Origin: Marsupella aquatica
Taxonomy: Eukaryota; Marchantiophyta
Reading direction: 5' to 3'
Length of the DNA: 64,000 nucleotides
Assembly (NCBI GenBank): GCA_973895155.1
Contig: OZ316891.1
Location: forward strand, 28,768,001 to 28,832,000
The notes below the pieces were generated by a model, which was given only the letters and a program-made list of their open reading frames with translations, was not told the DNA's origin and searched no databases. Positions 1 to 25,940 of the stretch are shown piece by piece. The stretch's first letter is position 1. Every line of letters begins with the position of its first letter. A program made the position numbers and the translations under genes.

Positions 1-4
1 GACT

Positions 5-100
5 TGCTATTGATGACAATTGTGTTTGAATGTTTTCTTTCCTCTTGGGCTCGCTATTGATGACGATTGTGTTTTACGAATGTTTTCTTTTCCTCTTGCT
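5..100. repeat. Tandem duplication, about 47-bp unit
   Basis: Two adjacent copies share the core GCTATTGATGAC followed by a T-rich stretch ending in TCCTCTTG. They differ by a few substitutions and small indels. No coding or mobile function is apparent. Confidence 0.7.
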
Positions 101-1908
101 AATTAAGCTATGCCCAGCTCTCTATTTGGTAGTTATGCCTCAATCGCAATATGTCGTGCAGGTGGGTTACTCTTGGCTCTTCTGGCCACTGTCTCAACTC
201 TGGTGGACTACAGGTTTAGGTCTCTTCACCAAGGGGGAACAATTGGATTCACTTCAATGCTAATCATTGTAAGTTTATTGTTGAAACAATTCTTGTTGTC
301 GTTTCTATACTTAGTCAATCGTTGTTTTCTCTTGCTCTCATTGGTTCAGTTTCCTCATGACAGATCCTCTTGCTTCCTATCCAGGTTGGTTCAATTGTAG
401 AGCTACGAAGATCGTTTTTAGCCTATAATGTGATGCCATCTCTAAGCAAGGTGCTCAGACGATATGGAGTTTAAAACTTGGTGTCTAATCTGAAACGCCT
501 TCAGCAATTCAGCACGACGCTCCTCTCAGTCATACTCGACTGATTATTTCACACGGTGTGTCTCAATTCATCATGCAGTTCCCAATGTAAATGGATTTGT
601 CAATCACTTGTTAAATGATCTGGATCGTGTTTGAGGAAGAATTGTCTGACTCGGTTCTTTGGTTTGCTCATCTGAAGGTGGAGTGGATAGAGCAATGGCT
701 TTCGATTAAGAATTCTGATCCTCAAACTCTGGCATACTCTTAAGCTGTAAGCTAGGCCTGCCCTCTCAACAGTCCATTTGTTCCAATATGCTGTGTAATC
801 AACCTTAGAAGCTGGGTCCCCGCGCTTCACATGAACTTTCACGCCAATAGCCCGAACTCCACGAAGATGCTTTAGAAGTACTAGGGTACAGGAGGTTTAG
901 AGGAAGCTTAGGGAGTTCTGTACATTACTTGGTATCAAGAATATAGCTGTAGCTCCGATGAAATCCTCACTTGGTGGCGGGAAACCTTTTTGTTCTCAGC
1001 TCGATTTCCTGGCCTTGAACTACGAGTTCGACGGTGGTTGGACAAAATAGGGTTTCCCAGAGAGGTTTAGATTAAGTGCCATAATGTTAGATCTGAGCGG
1101 TATTTGACAAAAAATTGGTTCAAACTCGGTTCCGTCTTGACATTTGTTAGAGCTGGCGATGATGTCAGTTTGTAGAGGCTTTTCCATTGTCATAACCCAG
1201 ACCATCTGTGTCAGACATGACCTTTCATTGCAGTATACAACTGTTAGGAAAGTCCAGTCTGAGATTCTTAGAACTTGCTATCAAAGGTTTATGGTGCATC
1301 GTTTGAGACAAGGGAGGGCTGAGCAAAGTCATGGCGTTTGAAGAGGATATCAAAACAATTTGGTGTTCCTGTTGGGGCAATCCCTTACCCAAGCTGCCTA
1401 AGGGCAAGGTTCCAAGGGGCTGGGAGTGAGGAGTGCACATGTGTCAGCATGTTTGAGCCAATAAGATCACAGCCACTAAGATCACAGCTTTTCCAGGGAG
1501 TTGAGTGTACAAATACAGTAGTAGCGAGTATAATCTTCCTTCACAACCCCCTGCCCCTGTACAGTGAGTACAGTGCATTCTCATTGGCTCTAAAGTCAAA
1601 ACTCATTCACATACATGTATTTGGGGCCCAGGGGGTGTTTGAGGGGGTGATTGTACTCCCTGCCCCTGGGCCCATGGAACCTTACCACATCATGCATGTC
1701 TGGACAAGGAGAGTATATGACTAACTCTTTTAGGACAAAAGGAAGCCCTGATGGACCAGAACGTTTGACTAACAACTTGACAGGCTGTTGCAATCCGGAT
1801 GGACTTGTTTTAAAAAAATGGAATTCTAATAGTAGCTTTCCTTCGTGTAATGGTCACACTTTTGGGTCTAAATCTGCTAGCTCCATCTCAGCTGTGTGAG
1901 CAGGTGTT

Positions 1909-1944
1909 CATTCAAGCATCCATTCAAGCATCCATTCAAGCATC
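1909..1944. repeat. 12-bp microsatellite, three units
   Basis: The 12-mer CATTCAAGCATC is repeated three times without mismatch. It is a simple slippage-type repeat. Confidence 0.9.
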
Positions 1945-2110
1945 CATTTCCCTTCAAGATGATTACCCTTTCCAGAAATACCTTCAGGCACACCCCCTGG
2001 CTGCCACCCAGGTACAACACTGACCAACATTGCACCACCAGTCAAGAGTAATCTTGGTTTACCCTAATCCGCAGGTCAACTTTCCTTCCCACCACTGGCG
2101 ATATGTAAAA

Positions 2111-2256
2111 GGAAGTGTCCAAATATTCCCCCTTTTCCACTTTTCAGTAAATTGCTCATTTCTATTATGCTAGTCTCACTATATTAAAGTGTCCAATATT
2201 TCCCTCTTTTCCACACTTCAGTGAATTGCTCCTTTCTACTATGTTAGTCTCACCTG
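2111..2256. repeat. Two tandem copies of a 74-bp repeat, inverted relative to 25.7 kb
   Basis: Two copies start with the core AAGTGTCCAA at about 2112 and 2186 and run through C/T-rich sequence to TAGTCTCAC. The reverse complement of 25682-25820 shows the same order of blocks (AAGTGTCCAAGATCTCCC, then TTCCACA), also as a tandem pair. The two loci are therefore copies of one dispersed repeat family in opposite orientation. Confidence 0.65.
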
Positions 2257-3017
2257 ATTTCACAGTAAATCTCTTGTAAATGGTGGGACTTCATCCAGGT
2301 CACCCTTTTGGGGCATGCTAAATGATATTTTTGATGAAAGTGCATGGGAGGGCGGCACAAATTTTGTGCCAGTGTGTAAACAATGGGAGTGAGAAACTCT
2401 ATCCTGTAAGAAACTCATCCATTCCATCTGCCCCTTGATAGAAATTGTCACAACATAAAACGGTTTGAGAGTTTGACACAAACTATGGGTGATATGCCAG
2501 ACCTACCCATGTTCTAGTCATACCCAACACAAACTAAATTGGTGACAATTGCTTCAATTAGAGAAGTGAATAACATTGGTTTCCATTGGTCTACTTAATC
2601 ATCAAAACACAACATTATGTGCAATCTTGCTCTTTCTTTATATTGATGTTTTTTTAAATGTCTTTCCTGCAAACCTCCTTGGCCGTTGGATTATGGTGAC
2701 ATCTTTTCTAAAGCATGAGATGGACCTGGAGGTGCCACTGTGAGCCTCTTCCACTCCCAACCTGTCACACTCCTCCAACTCACATACCCCTTGAAATCAA
2801 GTTGCCAGACCAACTTGCCTACTCCAAGCAACATCCAACTGCCTTGCCATCTAACTTAAGAACACTTTTGCCCAATATTTCTGCTCAACATCACTGGTTA
2901 TGGACAATACTATACTATACAACGCAGAGCATTCAGTTACTGCTATTATAGTGCACATAACCAAATCCACCTTACGTCCATTGTTTCCCAATAATTGTTT
3001 GCAAGGTTACCTCAACT

Positions 3018-3158
3018 GCTTGGTCATGGATGCAATCTCAATGTTTTTTGCTTCCATGCCAACCTCTATCTAATATCTTAACCAGTTATTGTTCTACAAG
3101 TCATGCTTGGTCATTGACACAAATCTCAAAGACCATTGCTTCCATGTTGGCCTCTTTT
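3018..3158. repeat. Diverged tandem duplication, about 90-bp unit
   Basis: Both halves begin GCTTGGTCAT and end GCTTCCATG followed by a CCAACCTC or TGGCCTC variant. The copies have diverged considerably. Confidence 0.5.
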
Positions 3159-3537
3159 AAATTTCATAAGTAGACATTCTCTTGATTAATAGCCCAATGC
3201 CTCTGCGTTGAATGATGTGAGTGATGTTGAGCTGAAGCGTTCTTGGGTATGTGTGACATGGTCAAGTTGGACAATGCGGGGAGCAGACAAGTCGGCCCGA
3301 CGACTGAAGTCCATGGAGTGTGCGAGCTGCCAGGAGGGTGATGGGGTGGACACAGAAAAGAGTGGCAGACACCTGGGCCATCTTATATTTAGGAATATTG
3401 TCACCATAATAAGATTACTCAAGAATCTTTTCATCTTAATGACATTTTATAAAAATACATAAGGGTTTGCATGTTATAGATATCACTATAAGTGTTTACA
3501 TTGATACTTGAGACTATCTATATTTGATCCCATTTTT

Positions 3538-3800
3538 GGACGGCCAGATCATAATTTCACAGATTGTTCTGACTCTCATCCCACTAATGGACGGCCAGAT
3601 CATAGTTTAACAGATTGTTCAGCCAGATAAACGGGAGAGCGGCGCTAAAATAGCCGGATAAAACGGGAGGCTCATGAATTCAGCCAATCTCTCCATTACT
3701 ATTTACTAATACCGGAGTGATTCGCTCCTGGCTCTGGCCCCCTCCCTATTAATGGACGGCCAGGATCATACTTTCAGAGATTGTCTGGCCCAATAAATGA
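3538..3800. repeat. Three copies of a GGACGGCCAG-headed repeat
   Basis: The block GGACGGCCAG followed by ATCATA and an ACAGATTGTT-like end occurs at 3538, 3589 and 3754. The first two are about 51 bp apart; the third is separated by unrelated sequence. Confidence 0.65.
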
Positions 3801-3999
3801 GGAGATGAGATCGAAGTAATCGAACGGTAGATCGACGGAAGGCGGCTGATTAAACGGCGCTTCAGGATCATGACGATAATGAGGTGTTAGCGCGCGAAAA
3901 CTGGTTCTAATCCCATCATCAAGGCTGGCCCACTTAGGCACTTAGCGAATCGCTTCTTCACCGGAATTAGTGTAATTAGTCGAGATCCCGGAAAGACCG

Positions 4000-5780
4000 A
4001 AAGAGGGACGAAGAAGAAGAGTTGACGAGCAGAAGGAAGACACGAGAGACAGTTCTCTCGAAGAATCGAGTGATCTTTGGTTCATTCGTTCATTCGCTCC
4101 TTCGCTCGGGCCGTGCGAGCGAGCGTGTAGAATGCGGGCCCTGGTGCTCATGATTGCACTTCTGCTTCGACCCTGCCAACTGTGACCTCTCCTACATGCC
4201 GCGCTTCGTTGAAGATGGGACACCACGCATGATTGTGGTTGTGTAGATAGTAACGAGAGTGTCCAGGGCGGACGGAGCGAGGAGGGGGAAAGAAAGGAGG
4301 ACGGAAGAAGGCGAGGGCGGGAGTCGACGGCCGGGTGTCATGGTTCGTTGAACGCTTCGCAATCGCGGACAGGATTTTTGGAAGGTATGATTCCGGGAGT
4401 GGGTGTGTGCAAGAGGTACTGTCGGATTCTTGTTTACAGACGCGTTGTGGTTGATTGATGAATGGCGTGAAGGAAATTGGAATGGAGGTGATTTGATTTC
4501 GGGTTGCTTTGATTTTGGTCGACGGGTCGAAGGTCGGTCGTTAGTTCGGTCGATTGGAAATGTGGGAATTGTTGTTCCCGCGGATTTGTCATTTGAGAGA
4601 TCGAGGTGCCTGTTTCGTTCCATGTCTTCAGATAGTCCGATTTCGATTTGTCAATGCTGGTTTGTGTCGGCTCGGTTCTAGCGGTCTTTCGGGATGATTG
4701 AAATTTTGACTATCCAGGAGGGAGTGGAGGCAAATTGTGTGGGACGGAGAGTACATCAGTAGTCCTGGTCGATGAGGAGGGAGTTTAAGTGTTGTAAATT
4801 GGTCAAGTGTCGTCATGGTGCTGGGTTGTATAGATTTTCAGTCTCCAAGTCGTTGTCGGTGCATTGTCATAGTGCTAGCTGGCTAGTCTTGCTGGATGTT
4901 ATCTTCGTTGCCGATCCAGGAGGAAGCGGAGCTTTGCCACTTAGGTCTTCGTTTCGTCCTAATTCTATGCAGGGTTTTCCTCCCGCTCTTTTTGCTGGCT
5001 GTTACTGTGATTCTCCCTTCCGCCGTGCTCCGTAGGAGTAGTCGTTGTCTGTACTTGAGCTGATGCTCGTACTGAGTGCATCGCGTCCTCGTTGCGTTGA
5101 CAGCTTGTCTGGTTGTGTTTTTGGTTCTTAGTGCTGGTACAGCGGAATGTGCGCAATGAATAATTTCTACGTCACTTTGAGCAATGACTTTCCACCTGTC
5201 CCATTCTATTTTCCTGTTGCGTTCCATTTCACCCTTATTTTGCTACCGGAAATGGCCTAAGAGCCTGTTTCCTTTCACCCCCCTGGCGGCCCAGAATCCC
5301 GTTGCGCAAAGGAGGGTTGTGCGAAGGAAATGTCCTGCAACTCCCACGGTCCACTATGTGCAATTCGCACGGTAGACTTTGCGCAGGTATTTCATGGGCC
5401 ACCCTCGAAAGTTTCGTTCGTTGTGATCGGATGGGGTTTCTGCCATGTAGCCGGGGTGAAAGGAGATGAACTCTAATACTGGGGCGCCCGGTACACTTTG
5501 CGCAGGCATTTTACTCGCCACCTCCGAAAGTTTCAATTGTTGTGATCGGCTCCACACATCTGGGGGATTTTACAACTGGGGTTCGATCGTGTAGCTGGGG
5601 TGAATGGAAATGAACTATAATGCTGGCGATGAACGGAGACGAATCCCTCTCTCTCTCTGAAGTTATAGAATTTTCAGTCAGCTCTCTCCTTGAAGTTTTA
5701 GAATTTGCACTCTTGTCAGACGCCTTTGGCAACACAGTGGACTTAAAGCTGGCGAAGAGAATTAAGAGTTCATGTGAAAT
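4000..5780 (+). promoter_or_regulatory. Putative promoter and 5' leader region of the CHD gene
   Basis: This stretch lies directly upstream of the fixed start codon at 5781. It has higher GC content than the flanking intergenic DNA and contains a tandem duplication at 5370-5627. No TATA box or transcription start can be assigned with confidence. The open frames in it do not resemble proteins. Calling it promoter and leader is an inference from position. Confidence 0.35.
5370..5627. repeat. Tandem duplication in the leader of the CHD gene
   Basis: Copy 1 (about 5370-5482) and copy 2 (about 5489-5627) share CTTTGCGCAGG, CCGAAAGTTTC or its near variant, TTGTGATCGG, GGGGTGAA and ATGAACT in the same order. 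Copy 2 carries an extra 25 bp or so in the middle. The duplication ends about 150 bp before the CHD start codon. Confidence 0.8.

Positions 5781-5802
<22 letters not shown>
5620..5802 (+). promoter_or_regulatory. Possible overlapping upstream ORF, 60 codons
   Basis: An ATG at 5620 opens a 60-codon frame that ends with TAG at 5800-5802. That is 22 bases past the CHD start at 5781 and in a different frame. If the transcript includes it, ribosomes translating it would bypass the CHD start, which would reduce CHD synthesis. The peptide has no recognisable domain. No transcript evidence is available. Confidence 0.35.
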
Positions 5803-19196
<13,394 letters not shown>

Positions 19197-20999
19197 TAGG
19201 GAAAGATCGGAGATTAGCCTGCATATTCAGATTATTGCTGTAGAGTGGCTCGAACTCATAAAGATCAAGATGGATCTCAGAAGTAGGGAAATGCCAGATT
19301 TAGGAAATAGCCCCTTTGTCATGATCAGGGGTCAAACAGAGTCTGTACAGTGAATGTACATAATAGACACTTGTGCAGTTAATCGAAGTTCCGTTGCTCT
19401 ACTCCACCTTTACATTTCAAAGTTTGTTGAACTCCTTAAAGTAGTTCTGCGCCTCATTCTTGGAGATCACTCTCTACTTCTGTATAAGACTCCTGTTAGA
19501 GGACAGGAGCTGTTAATAATCCTTGAAGGTTGTTTTCCCGCCCGAGTTTTACAAGAATTTGGAACCGGCACAATGAGCTTTCCCATCGATGCATATCCAT
19601 GGACCTCAACTGGGTCCCATACTTTGAGAGATTCGTGCACCATCATTCAGCAATAGCGATGTGTGCGTTCTATTATTATGGACGTGTTGCCTGGCCAACA
19701 ACCAGGCACTGTGCAGAAAACACTGCTTGGGTTCGTTGCGTTCCCTGTATTAGTTCCTTGGTTTGTCTGAAGCTCTTGGTACATATATCTTTAACTTTTG
19801 TCCTCTCAGGTCTGTCCTTGCGGGTGGCCGAGGGTAAGTTATGCTCTGCCACTAATATTGAGTGCCATTAGCACTTAACTAGAATTTCTTGATAATTGCA
19901 TCACGATAAATTAGATTTCTCAACTTCTCAGGTGAAGTTGTCAGCAATTGTTGAAGTGCTTGCTGACTTCTCTAAATACATTGCATTTAAAGCACTCTGA
20001 GAGATGACATATTTATGATCGTGCCATATTTATAAATTGAGGTGCCCTTGTTATGCGTGATTTAGTGCCTGCTAGCAGTTATTAGTCACACCTCAATATT
20101 TGTAAGGTTGCGCCAGGTGCTGGGATCATCTCAAGAGATTGAGCTTTCCATTCCTGTATTTGGTTAATTGTGGTATATCTAAGTTTCCTAGCTGAACTGA
20201 TTATCTATAGCAGAAGACTAGGTGAGGTGATTATTGTTTTTCTGCTAGGATCCAGTTTCGAGTTCTCTGACATACTGAATCATCACGCTTTTGACGGTGG
20301 AACTATGGTACTAATTTGATTTGAAAAGCTCCCATCCTTGATTTTTACAGTGAAATTAGAACCCGGACAAGGACGGAGGGAACATGCCAATCGAGAGTGC
20401 AGCGACCCTTCTCGAGCTCAGAATACCAGACCTACGCCGCAAGGACTTTGTACTGGCGATCAGTCATGCTGATGTTCCATGATTCTGCAATGACTGCAAA
20501 GCGAACATGTCAACACTGCGGGATAAGACATCCTGAATGGAGGTATTGCATTTCCTGCATGAGTTGGGGAAGGTAACCGTCCATGGAGTTTTCTGCTCTC
20601 AAAAGTTTTGCAGTGTGTTTGAGAGCCTCGATGTACCGGATTTTTGTGTATCGTCGAAAGTAGGGAAGTTTTTGGACGTCGGATTTACTATTGCATTCCT
20701 GCAACGCTGTTGGGTCATTCCAATAATGTATTAGGTGAGCCAGAAAATGCGATTCAAGTTTTCTAGCCAAGAGAGGTCGTGAATTGTTCTGAAGCTTACT
20801 GCAAACAATGGAAATGATTCTTTTGAAGCATTGTGCTTCGATTTCTATTTGTAAAGAAGAAACAGTAGCTATTCAATTGTGCTTTGATTGCTACATGCAA
20901 CCTTTGCCGTTCTCGCCCTCTTCTCCCATTCATTGCGTGCGCAAGGGGCCTCAGGGAAGAAGGCATAGAGGGCATGCGGGGAGGCAGGGATTAAAAGGG

Positions 21000-21540
21000 G
21001 TTTTTGGTGGATTCGAAATGTTCCGACTTCATTCTTGCCCATTTTATTGCGACAAGCATCGTTGCTTCACAGATGTTATTTACATTGCACATAAACTGTG
21101 AAATCAAATGATGCAGAAGTCAACATAAAAGTAGGGGATGGCTCAGTATATCGAGTAGTGACAGTAGGGGCGAGAGTCGCAAGAAATTCTAATTTGTCAA
21201 TGATAGAAAAGATGGAACAAAAGTAAGGGTTGGAAGGCACAAATGGGGGTGAGAGCTGAGGCAAAAGCCAGAGTAAGACTATTAGAGATGTTGAGGCACA
21301 TCAAGCAAGTCAGGTCTTTTTTTTTGGGGGGGAAGAGAGTTTGGGGGTTTGGTCTCTTTGGCTTTTGGAAAGAAAACAAATCTTCCTTAAAAACCTTCTT
21401 AGAAACGATTGTCGGAACTTTAGATGCAATAACAAAGTTTGGGAACCTTTCCTCTTGTAAAGGTGTCAGGAGAAAATTAAATAGTAGTCCCCATCACTTT
21501 TGCCTTTTATTATATTTTAAAATAAGGGCAGGATCCTGTG
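21000..21540. repeat. Dispersed repeat, copy 1
   Basis: This copy shares a colinear set of blocks with 46840-47400 in the same orientation. These include GAAGTCAACATAAAAGTAGGG (here split as AAGTCAAC and AGTAGGGGAT), TTGTCAATGATA, CACAAATGGGGG or its CGCAAATGGGGG variant, GCAAAAGCCAGAG and CACATCAAGCAAG or CACACCAAGCAAG. The identity is moderate with many indels, so the copies are old. No reverse transcriptase or transposase remains, and the class is unknown. Confidence 0.7.
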
Positions 21541-21810
21541 CCTCGTGGTTCCTTTTTGTCTTCCTTACTTCCTTTTGAACCGGGTGTGCCTAAATGCATT
21601 TCTTGTATGGCAATTACTTACTCTACTCATGATTGTACCGGCAACAGTCATGTAGTGACCTGTTTTGTTGTTGCCCCTCCCCTCAACCCTTATTTGGGGT
21701 GGTGGATGCCTGGGAAGTCAGTTATGGTTGTCCTCGCCCACTGCCAGTCTAAACCTACCCAATAATATCAATATAACTATCAGTAACGAGACCTCTCTTT
21801 TTGTCCAGTA

Positions 21811-21960
21811 GGTTATGCGCCTAATGGTAGACCATTTACTGAGGTGCAGGTTTTGAAACCTCCTCTGCTTGGCAAAATGGTTTTTACACAAACCCCACCC
21901 AAAAGTGGGGTTGGGCTAAGCTTTTGACACTAAGAGGAAAAATAATGACGGGCAGAGGAC
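21811..21960 (+). other. Weak tRNA-like segment, possible degenerate SINE head
   Basis: A segment with AATGGTAGACC and, about 30 bp later, GGTTTTGAAACC resembles spaced pol III A and B boxes. The A box fits the consensus poorly, and no target-site duplication or poly(A) tail could be paired to it. A chance resemblance is possible. Confidence 0.2.
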
Positions 21961-22128
21961 AGTCTCAATGCCATAACTGCTTTTCCAGGTACTCATCTTG
22001 CTGAATAACCCTTTCCCTTCTGCCCGGCCTGCATGTCCTCATGGCCCCATCCCAGCATGTCTTTATGTTGCCCATCCATTTTGCCTCCAGCACCCCATCC
22101 CCTCGCAACCTAATCCACACCGCACCCT

Positions 22129-22216
22129 GGTCCCTTAGTGGCACTTTTGCATGATTGGGAGTACTTGGATAGGGTCCCTTAGTGGCACTTTTGCATGATT
22201 GGGAGTACTTGGATAA
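22129..22216. repeat. Near-perfect 44-bp tandem duplication
   Basis: Copies at 22129-22172 and 22173-22216 both read GGTCCCTTAGTGGCAC and continue identically to TACTTGGATA. The near identity implies a recent event. Confidence 0.9.
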
Positions 22217-22789
22217 TCTGCTTTTCAATTGGATGGCAGAGTTCATTTGTGCCCAATATTCATTGAAAAACATACATGAGAAAAAAAAAAAAAACAAGAT
22301 TGCATATTATAGTGGTTGGTGCAAGAGGTTCCTTGGGGGCACAAACCCAAGCCTTCATGAGTCTACTACGATCCAATATTTCCTTATAGTAACCTCTCAA
22401 TGCTCTTCTTGTGCGATTGATTTTTCAAGTCTTTATAGTAACCCAAATAGCCTTTTAAATGAAGGGCGATGCTTTAGGCATGCTCCTCCAATGGTGCCAC
22501 TATATGCCAAGCAACTGGTTGGAAGGCCCATGATGTCTTCATGCCCAGCTCCGAGATGCCCTTACCGTGGGAAACAATAACTGCCAATCGTACTCATTCA
22601 CACTCCTTTCTCAAAATGAGACCAACAAAATGGCTGTCCCTCACCTGACCATGGGCCATCCACAAATTTTGAAAGCAGAACTACAAACAAAAAGGCTTTG
22701 TTTGTTGCAAAAAGTTGTTATAATCCACCTGTTTTGGCTAAAATTGGGTAGGTTTCTTTATTTTCCATTATCTAGTTTCTCACCTAGCT

Positions 22790-22920
22790 AGGGACCCCAT
22801 TAGCCATCTGATGGTTACCCTTAGATGGAGATCTAATGGTAAATAATCAATATAAGAAACTTCCCTTAAATCTAGGGAGATGTAATGGAAAACAATCAAT
22901 ATACGAAACTTCAATAAAGA
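22790..22920. repeat. Diverged tandem repeat with a further copy at 23575-23670
   Basis: Units share CCCCATTAGCC, a TTAAATCTAGGGAGAT-like block, ATGGTAAA or ATGGAAAA and AATCAATATA. A related unit occurs at about 23590-23670 with GGCCCCATTAGCCAG and TTAATCTAGGGGGATCT. Confidence 0.6.
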
Positions 22921-25681
22921 TTATTCTTAGAAATTTTCTTTCAGGCAAGGTGACACTCCCCACCCGGAAGTGAAAAAGAAAAAAAACCTCAAAGATTATG
23001 CTGCTATGAAGAAAAATAAAAATGTATTACACAAAATGGGCCAAGCAAAGTAAAATGAAGTGCAGAGGAAAGAAGTCCCAAGAGGACAAAGACAGCAGAA
23101 GCAAGTGCAGCCCTGAACAACGTTTTAAAAAATAATTTAAAATCACGGTGTTGCCCCTAGTATTGCAAATTAAAAATGCCCTAGGAGTCTAGTACAAAAA
23201 CAAAACACCACAAGGAGGCGTTTCGTAAAATCATGCAGAGATGCTCCATCCTATGGGATCATTTTTGGGGCACACAAAGTGCCATGAGTGCAGAAGTGGA
23301 CCCCAAATGACCCTTTGCGGTGTAAAGTTAAATGAGGTCATCCTCGGAAAATGTATGGCTCAAATTTTATCTTTAGGTGCCTTTTCTCCGTTTGCTCTGA
23401 TGCACTTTCTGGGTTCTTTCGCCTTATGACTTTGACTGACTCCCCCATCTTTTGTCTCCTTGGGGTTCATTATAGCCTTGTTTTAGTGGCAAAAATTAGC
23501 CAAATTTCATCTCCCAAAAAAGCTTCAGCCGCTTTTGGCAAAAATTGGTTAGAGTAATTTTCTCTCATTAGCCATTGTCCCACCTAATCACAGGCCCCAT
23601 TAGCCAGAACTCAATGGCCATCCTTTAATCTAGGGGGATCTGATGGTCAGGAAAATAATCGGATAAGAACATTTTGAGCATCTTCTCCTTCACACACAGG
23701 ACATTTGCCACTCTGGCCGAAAATAACAACCTTAAAAAAATAAGCTGGTTCGTTATACTATCTAGGAAATTCACACAACTGATCATTACTATTACTTTGA
23801 GAGAAGACAACAGAGCACAAAATAAGGCATTTATGGTTTCTCCACCTTCTGGGTCTTCAGCCAAAAATAGAAACTAAGAAATGAACTGATCTTTGCAAAA
23901 ATTAAAGCCCTAAGCTATTTTAGGTAAAGCCCTCGTAAACAAATAATATTGATACATATAAATATAACTGTATCAAGTTGGCAAAGAGCCCAGATGATAT
24001 AGGATAGGATCTTAGAGAATAAAGCCCAAAACAACAACCCTATATAGGACCAAAAATCCAGAGAGTCAAGATGGATCATCACGTCTGACGTTGAGGACCC
24101 TAAGAGACCAAACACTCTTTGACACCAAAGTATTTTTTAATAGACCAAAAATATGCTAGTTCAGACTGCTGAAACTCACATGGACGCTTCTAAGTATCAC
24201 TTAGTACTGATATAACATCGCTTCTTTGTTATACAAATTCATCTTGATTTTCTGATGTCAAAACAATGGTCTATCTGAGCATCAGCTTATAGCAGAGGTA
24301 TTTTTCTGGTTTTGTTTTGTTTTGTTTTTGAAAATCTAAAATTGTATTCGGCGTGAACCCCACAGATACGCGTGAACCCCACAGATAAATGGACCCAGCA
24401 AGTCAAGGCAAGCAAAACAGCACCGATGAGGGTGAAACAGGCCATAAAGGCAACACAGCTAGAGGGTCCATCCAGACCCACACCACAAGGGGAGAAGCAA
24501 GCTCCACTGCCTCAACATCCCAGCCACATAGTCAAGAGTAGTCAACAGGGGAATGCCCCATAATGTACTGCACATGGTAGTTTCTAAACGTGTTATTCCA
24601 GTAAAAGTAATATAATTCTATAAATTTGATGCAAGTTGCCACACTTCAGTCTGAGCCACCTGAGGGATCTTGTCAAGCGTGGTGAGCAGAGGTTTAGGTT
24701 ATCTCCAAGCTTGCCCCTTCAAAATAGACTCCCTGATTCACCTAGCTCATGAACCCTGAATGGGTGGTCTAAGAGAGTCTAGAGGCAACAAAAAACAAAA
24801 CAAAAAGTCTAGAGGGTAAAACTCTTCATTACATCCTCAATCACTACTATTCTTCCAATTTCCAAATTTTTTTACCGGAAAAACTTCTCTCTGCCATGCA
24901 ACTAAATCAAGTATTTGTGGACTAGACTTTTTTAATTAGAGAGCTGAAATTTAGCCAATTTTGGCCACTAAAACAAAGCTGCCTATAGCAATCCTTTCCG
25001 CGTCATTATTTGTGATTGCTTGTAAGGTACCGTGTCTATTGTTATTGCTTGTACGTTACCCTCAGGAGTGTAGCAGATAAAAGTCATGTTACTTTCCTTG
25101 AAAGCAAGAAAGACAAGTGGAGGTATTCTAGGCACAGAAGGAGATAGACAGCTGGTGGAGTGAATGGACCCAAAGCTGTACCTGGTTTTCATCAATTATC
25201 CTCTGCAAATTCAGGTCCTCGAGTCGTGGGTCCTAATGATACCCATATAAGGATACATGAGCCCAAATTAGATTTGGGCATTAAATAATTCAAAGAAATT
25301 ATGGGATCAGTTCACAAATTCAAAGTTTCTGATGCAACAGCCAAAAAAGAATTGGATGACGCTAAATGCCCTCTAGAATCTATATTCCAATGTGTTATGG
25401 GTCCTCTCCTCTAATTCAATTCAAAGCATGAGTGTGAGTCTATGAAAATGGTGCAATTGGCTTAATGTACTCATCTCTAGTTACTTTCAAAGAACCAATC
25501 ACCTTTATTCACTTTCAAAGAGTGGGTATTCACTCTCATTTGAGTGCCATGGGCTTGAATATACTCACCTTAATTTAAGTTTAAACCACACCTTTCTTTC
25601 AAAAGCTACAAGTGACTGGAAAGTACCATTAAAAACAATTTTTCCTGAAATAATGGAGCTAATTGGCAGGATAGAGGAGAA

Positions 25682-25820
25682 AAGTTAGTGGAATGTGGAA
25701 GTAGGGGGAGATCTTGGACACTTCCCCTTATATATGGCAAGTGATGATTAAGTTAGTGGGAATGTGGAAATAGAGGGAGATCTTGGACACTTCTCCTTCT
25801 ATATGGCAACTGATGATTTA
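25682..25820. repeat. Two tandem copies of a 68-bp repeat, inverted relative to 2.1 kb
   Basis: Copies begin AAGTTAGTGG at 25682 and 25750 and share GAGATCTTGGACACTTC and TATATGGCAA. The reverse complement matches the tandem pair at 2111-2256. Confidence 0.75.
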
Positions 25821-25940
25821 CTTTAAAGAACAGACACTCACCAATATTTATGCTTAAAGAAAGCACACTCAACTTTATATATGTTCAAACAATGTGCACT
25901 GAGGCTAGTTTGTCACCATAGCAAAAGCTGGTCATGAGCC

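Larger units (their letters stand above)
1..3999. other. Intergenic region with short tandem duplications
   Basis: No open frame here resembles a known protein or joins to a neighbouring exon through usable splice sites. The stretch holds several local duplications, listed separately where clear, and an imperfect palindrome at 1624-1673. It may contain the distal promoter of the CHD gene downstream, but no specific element can be defined. Confidence 0.6.
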
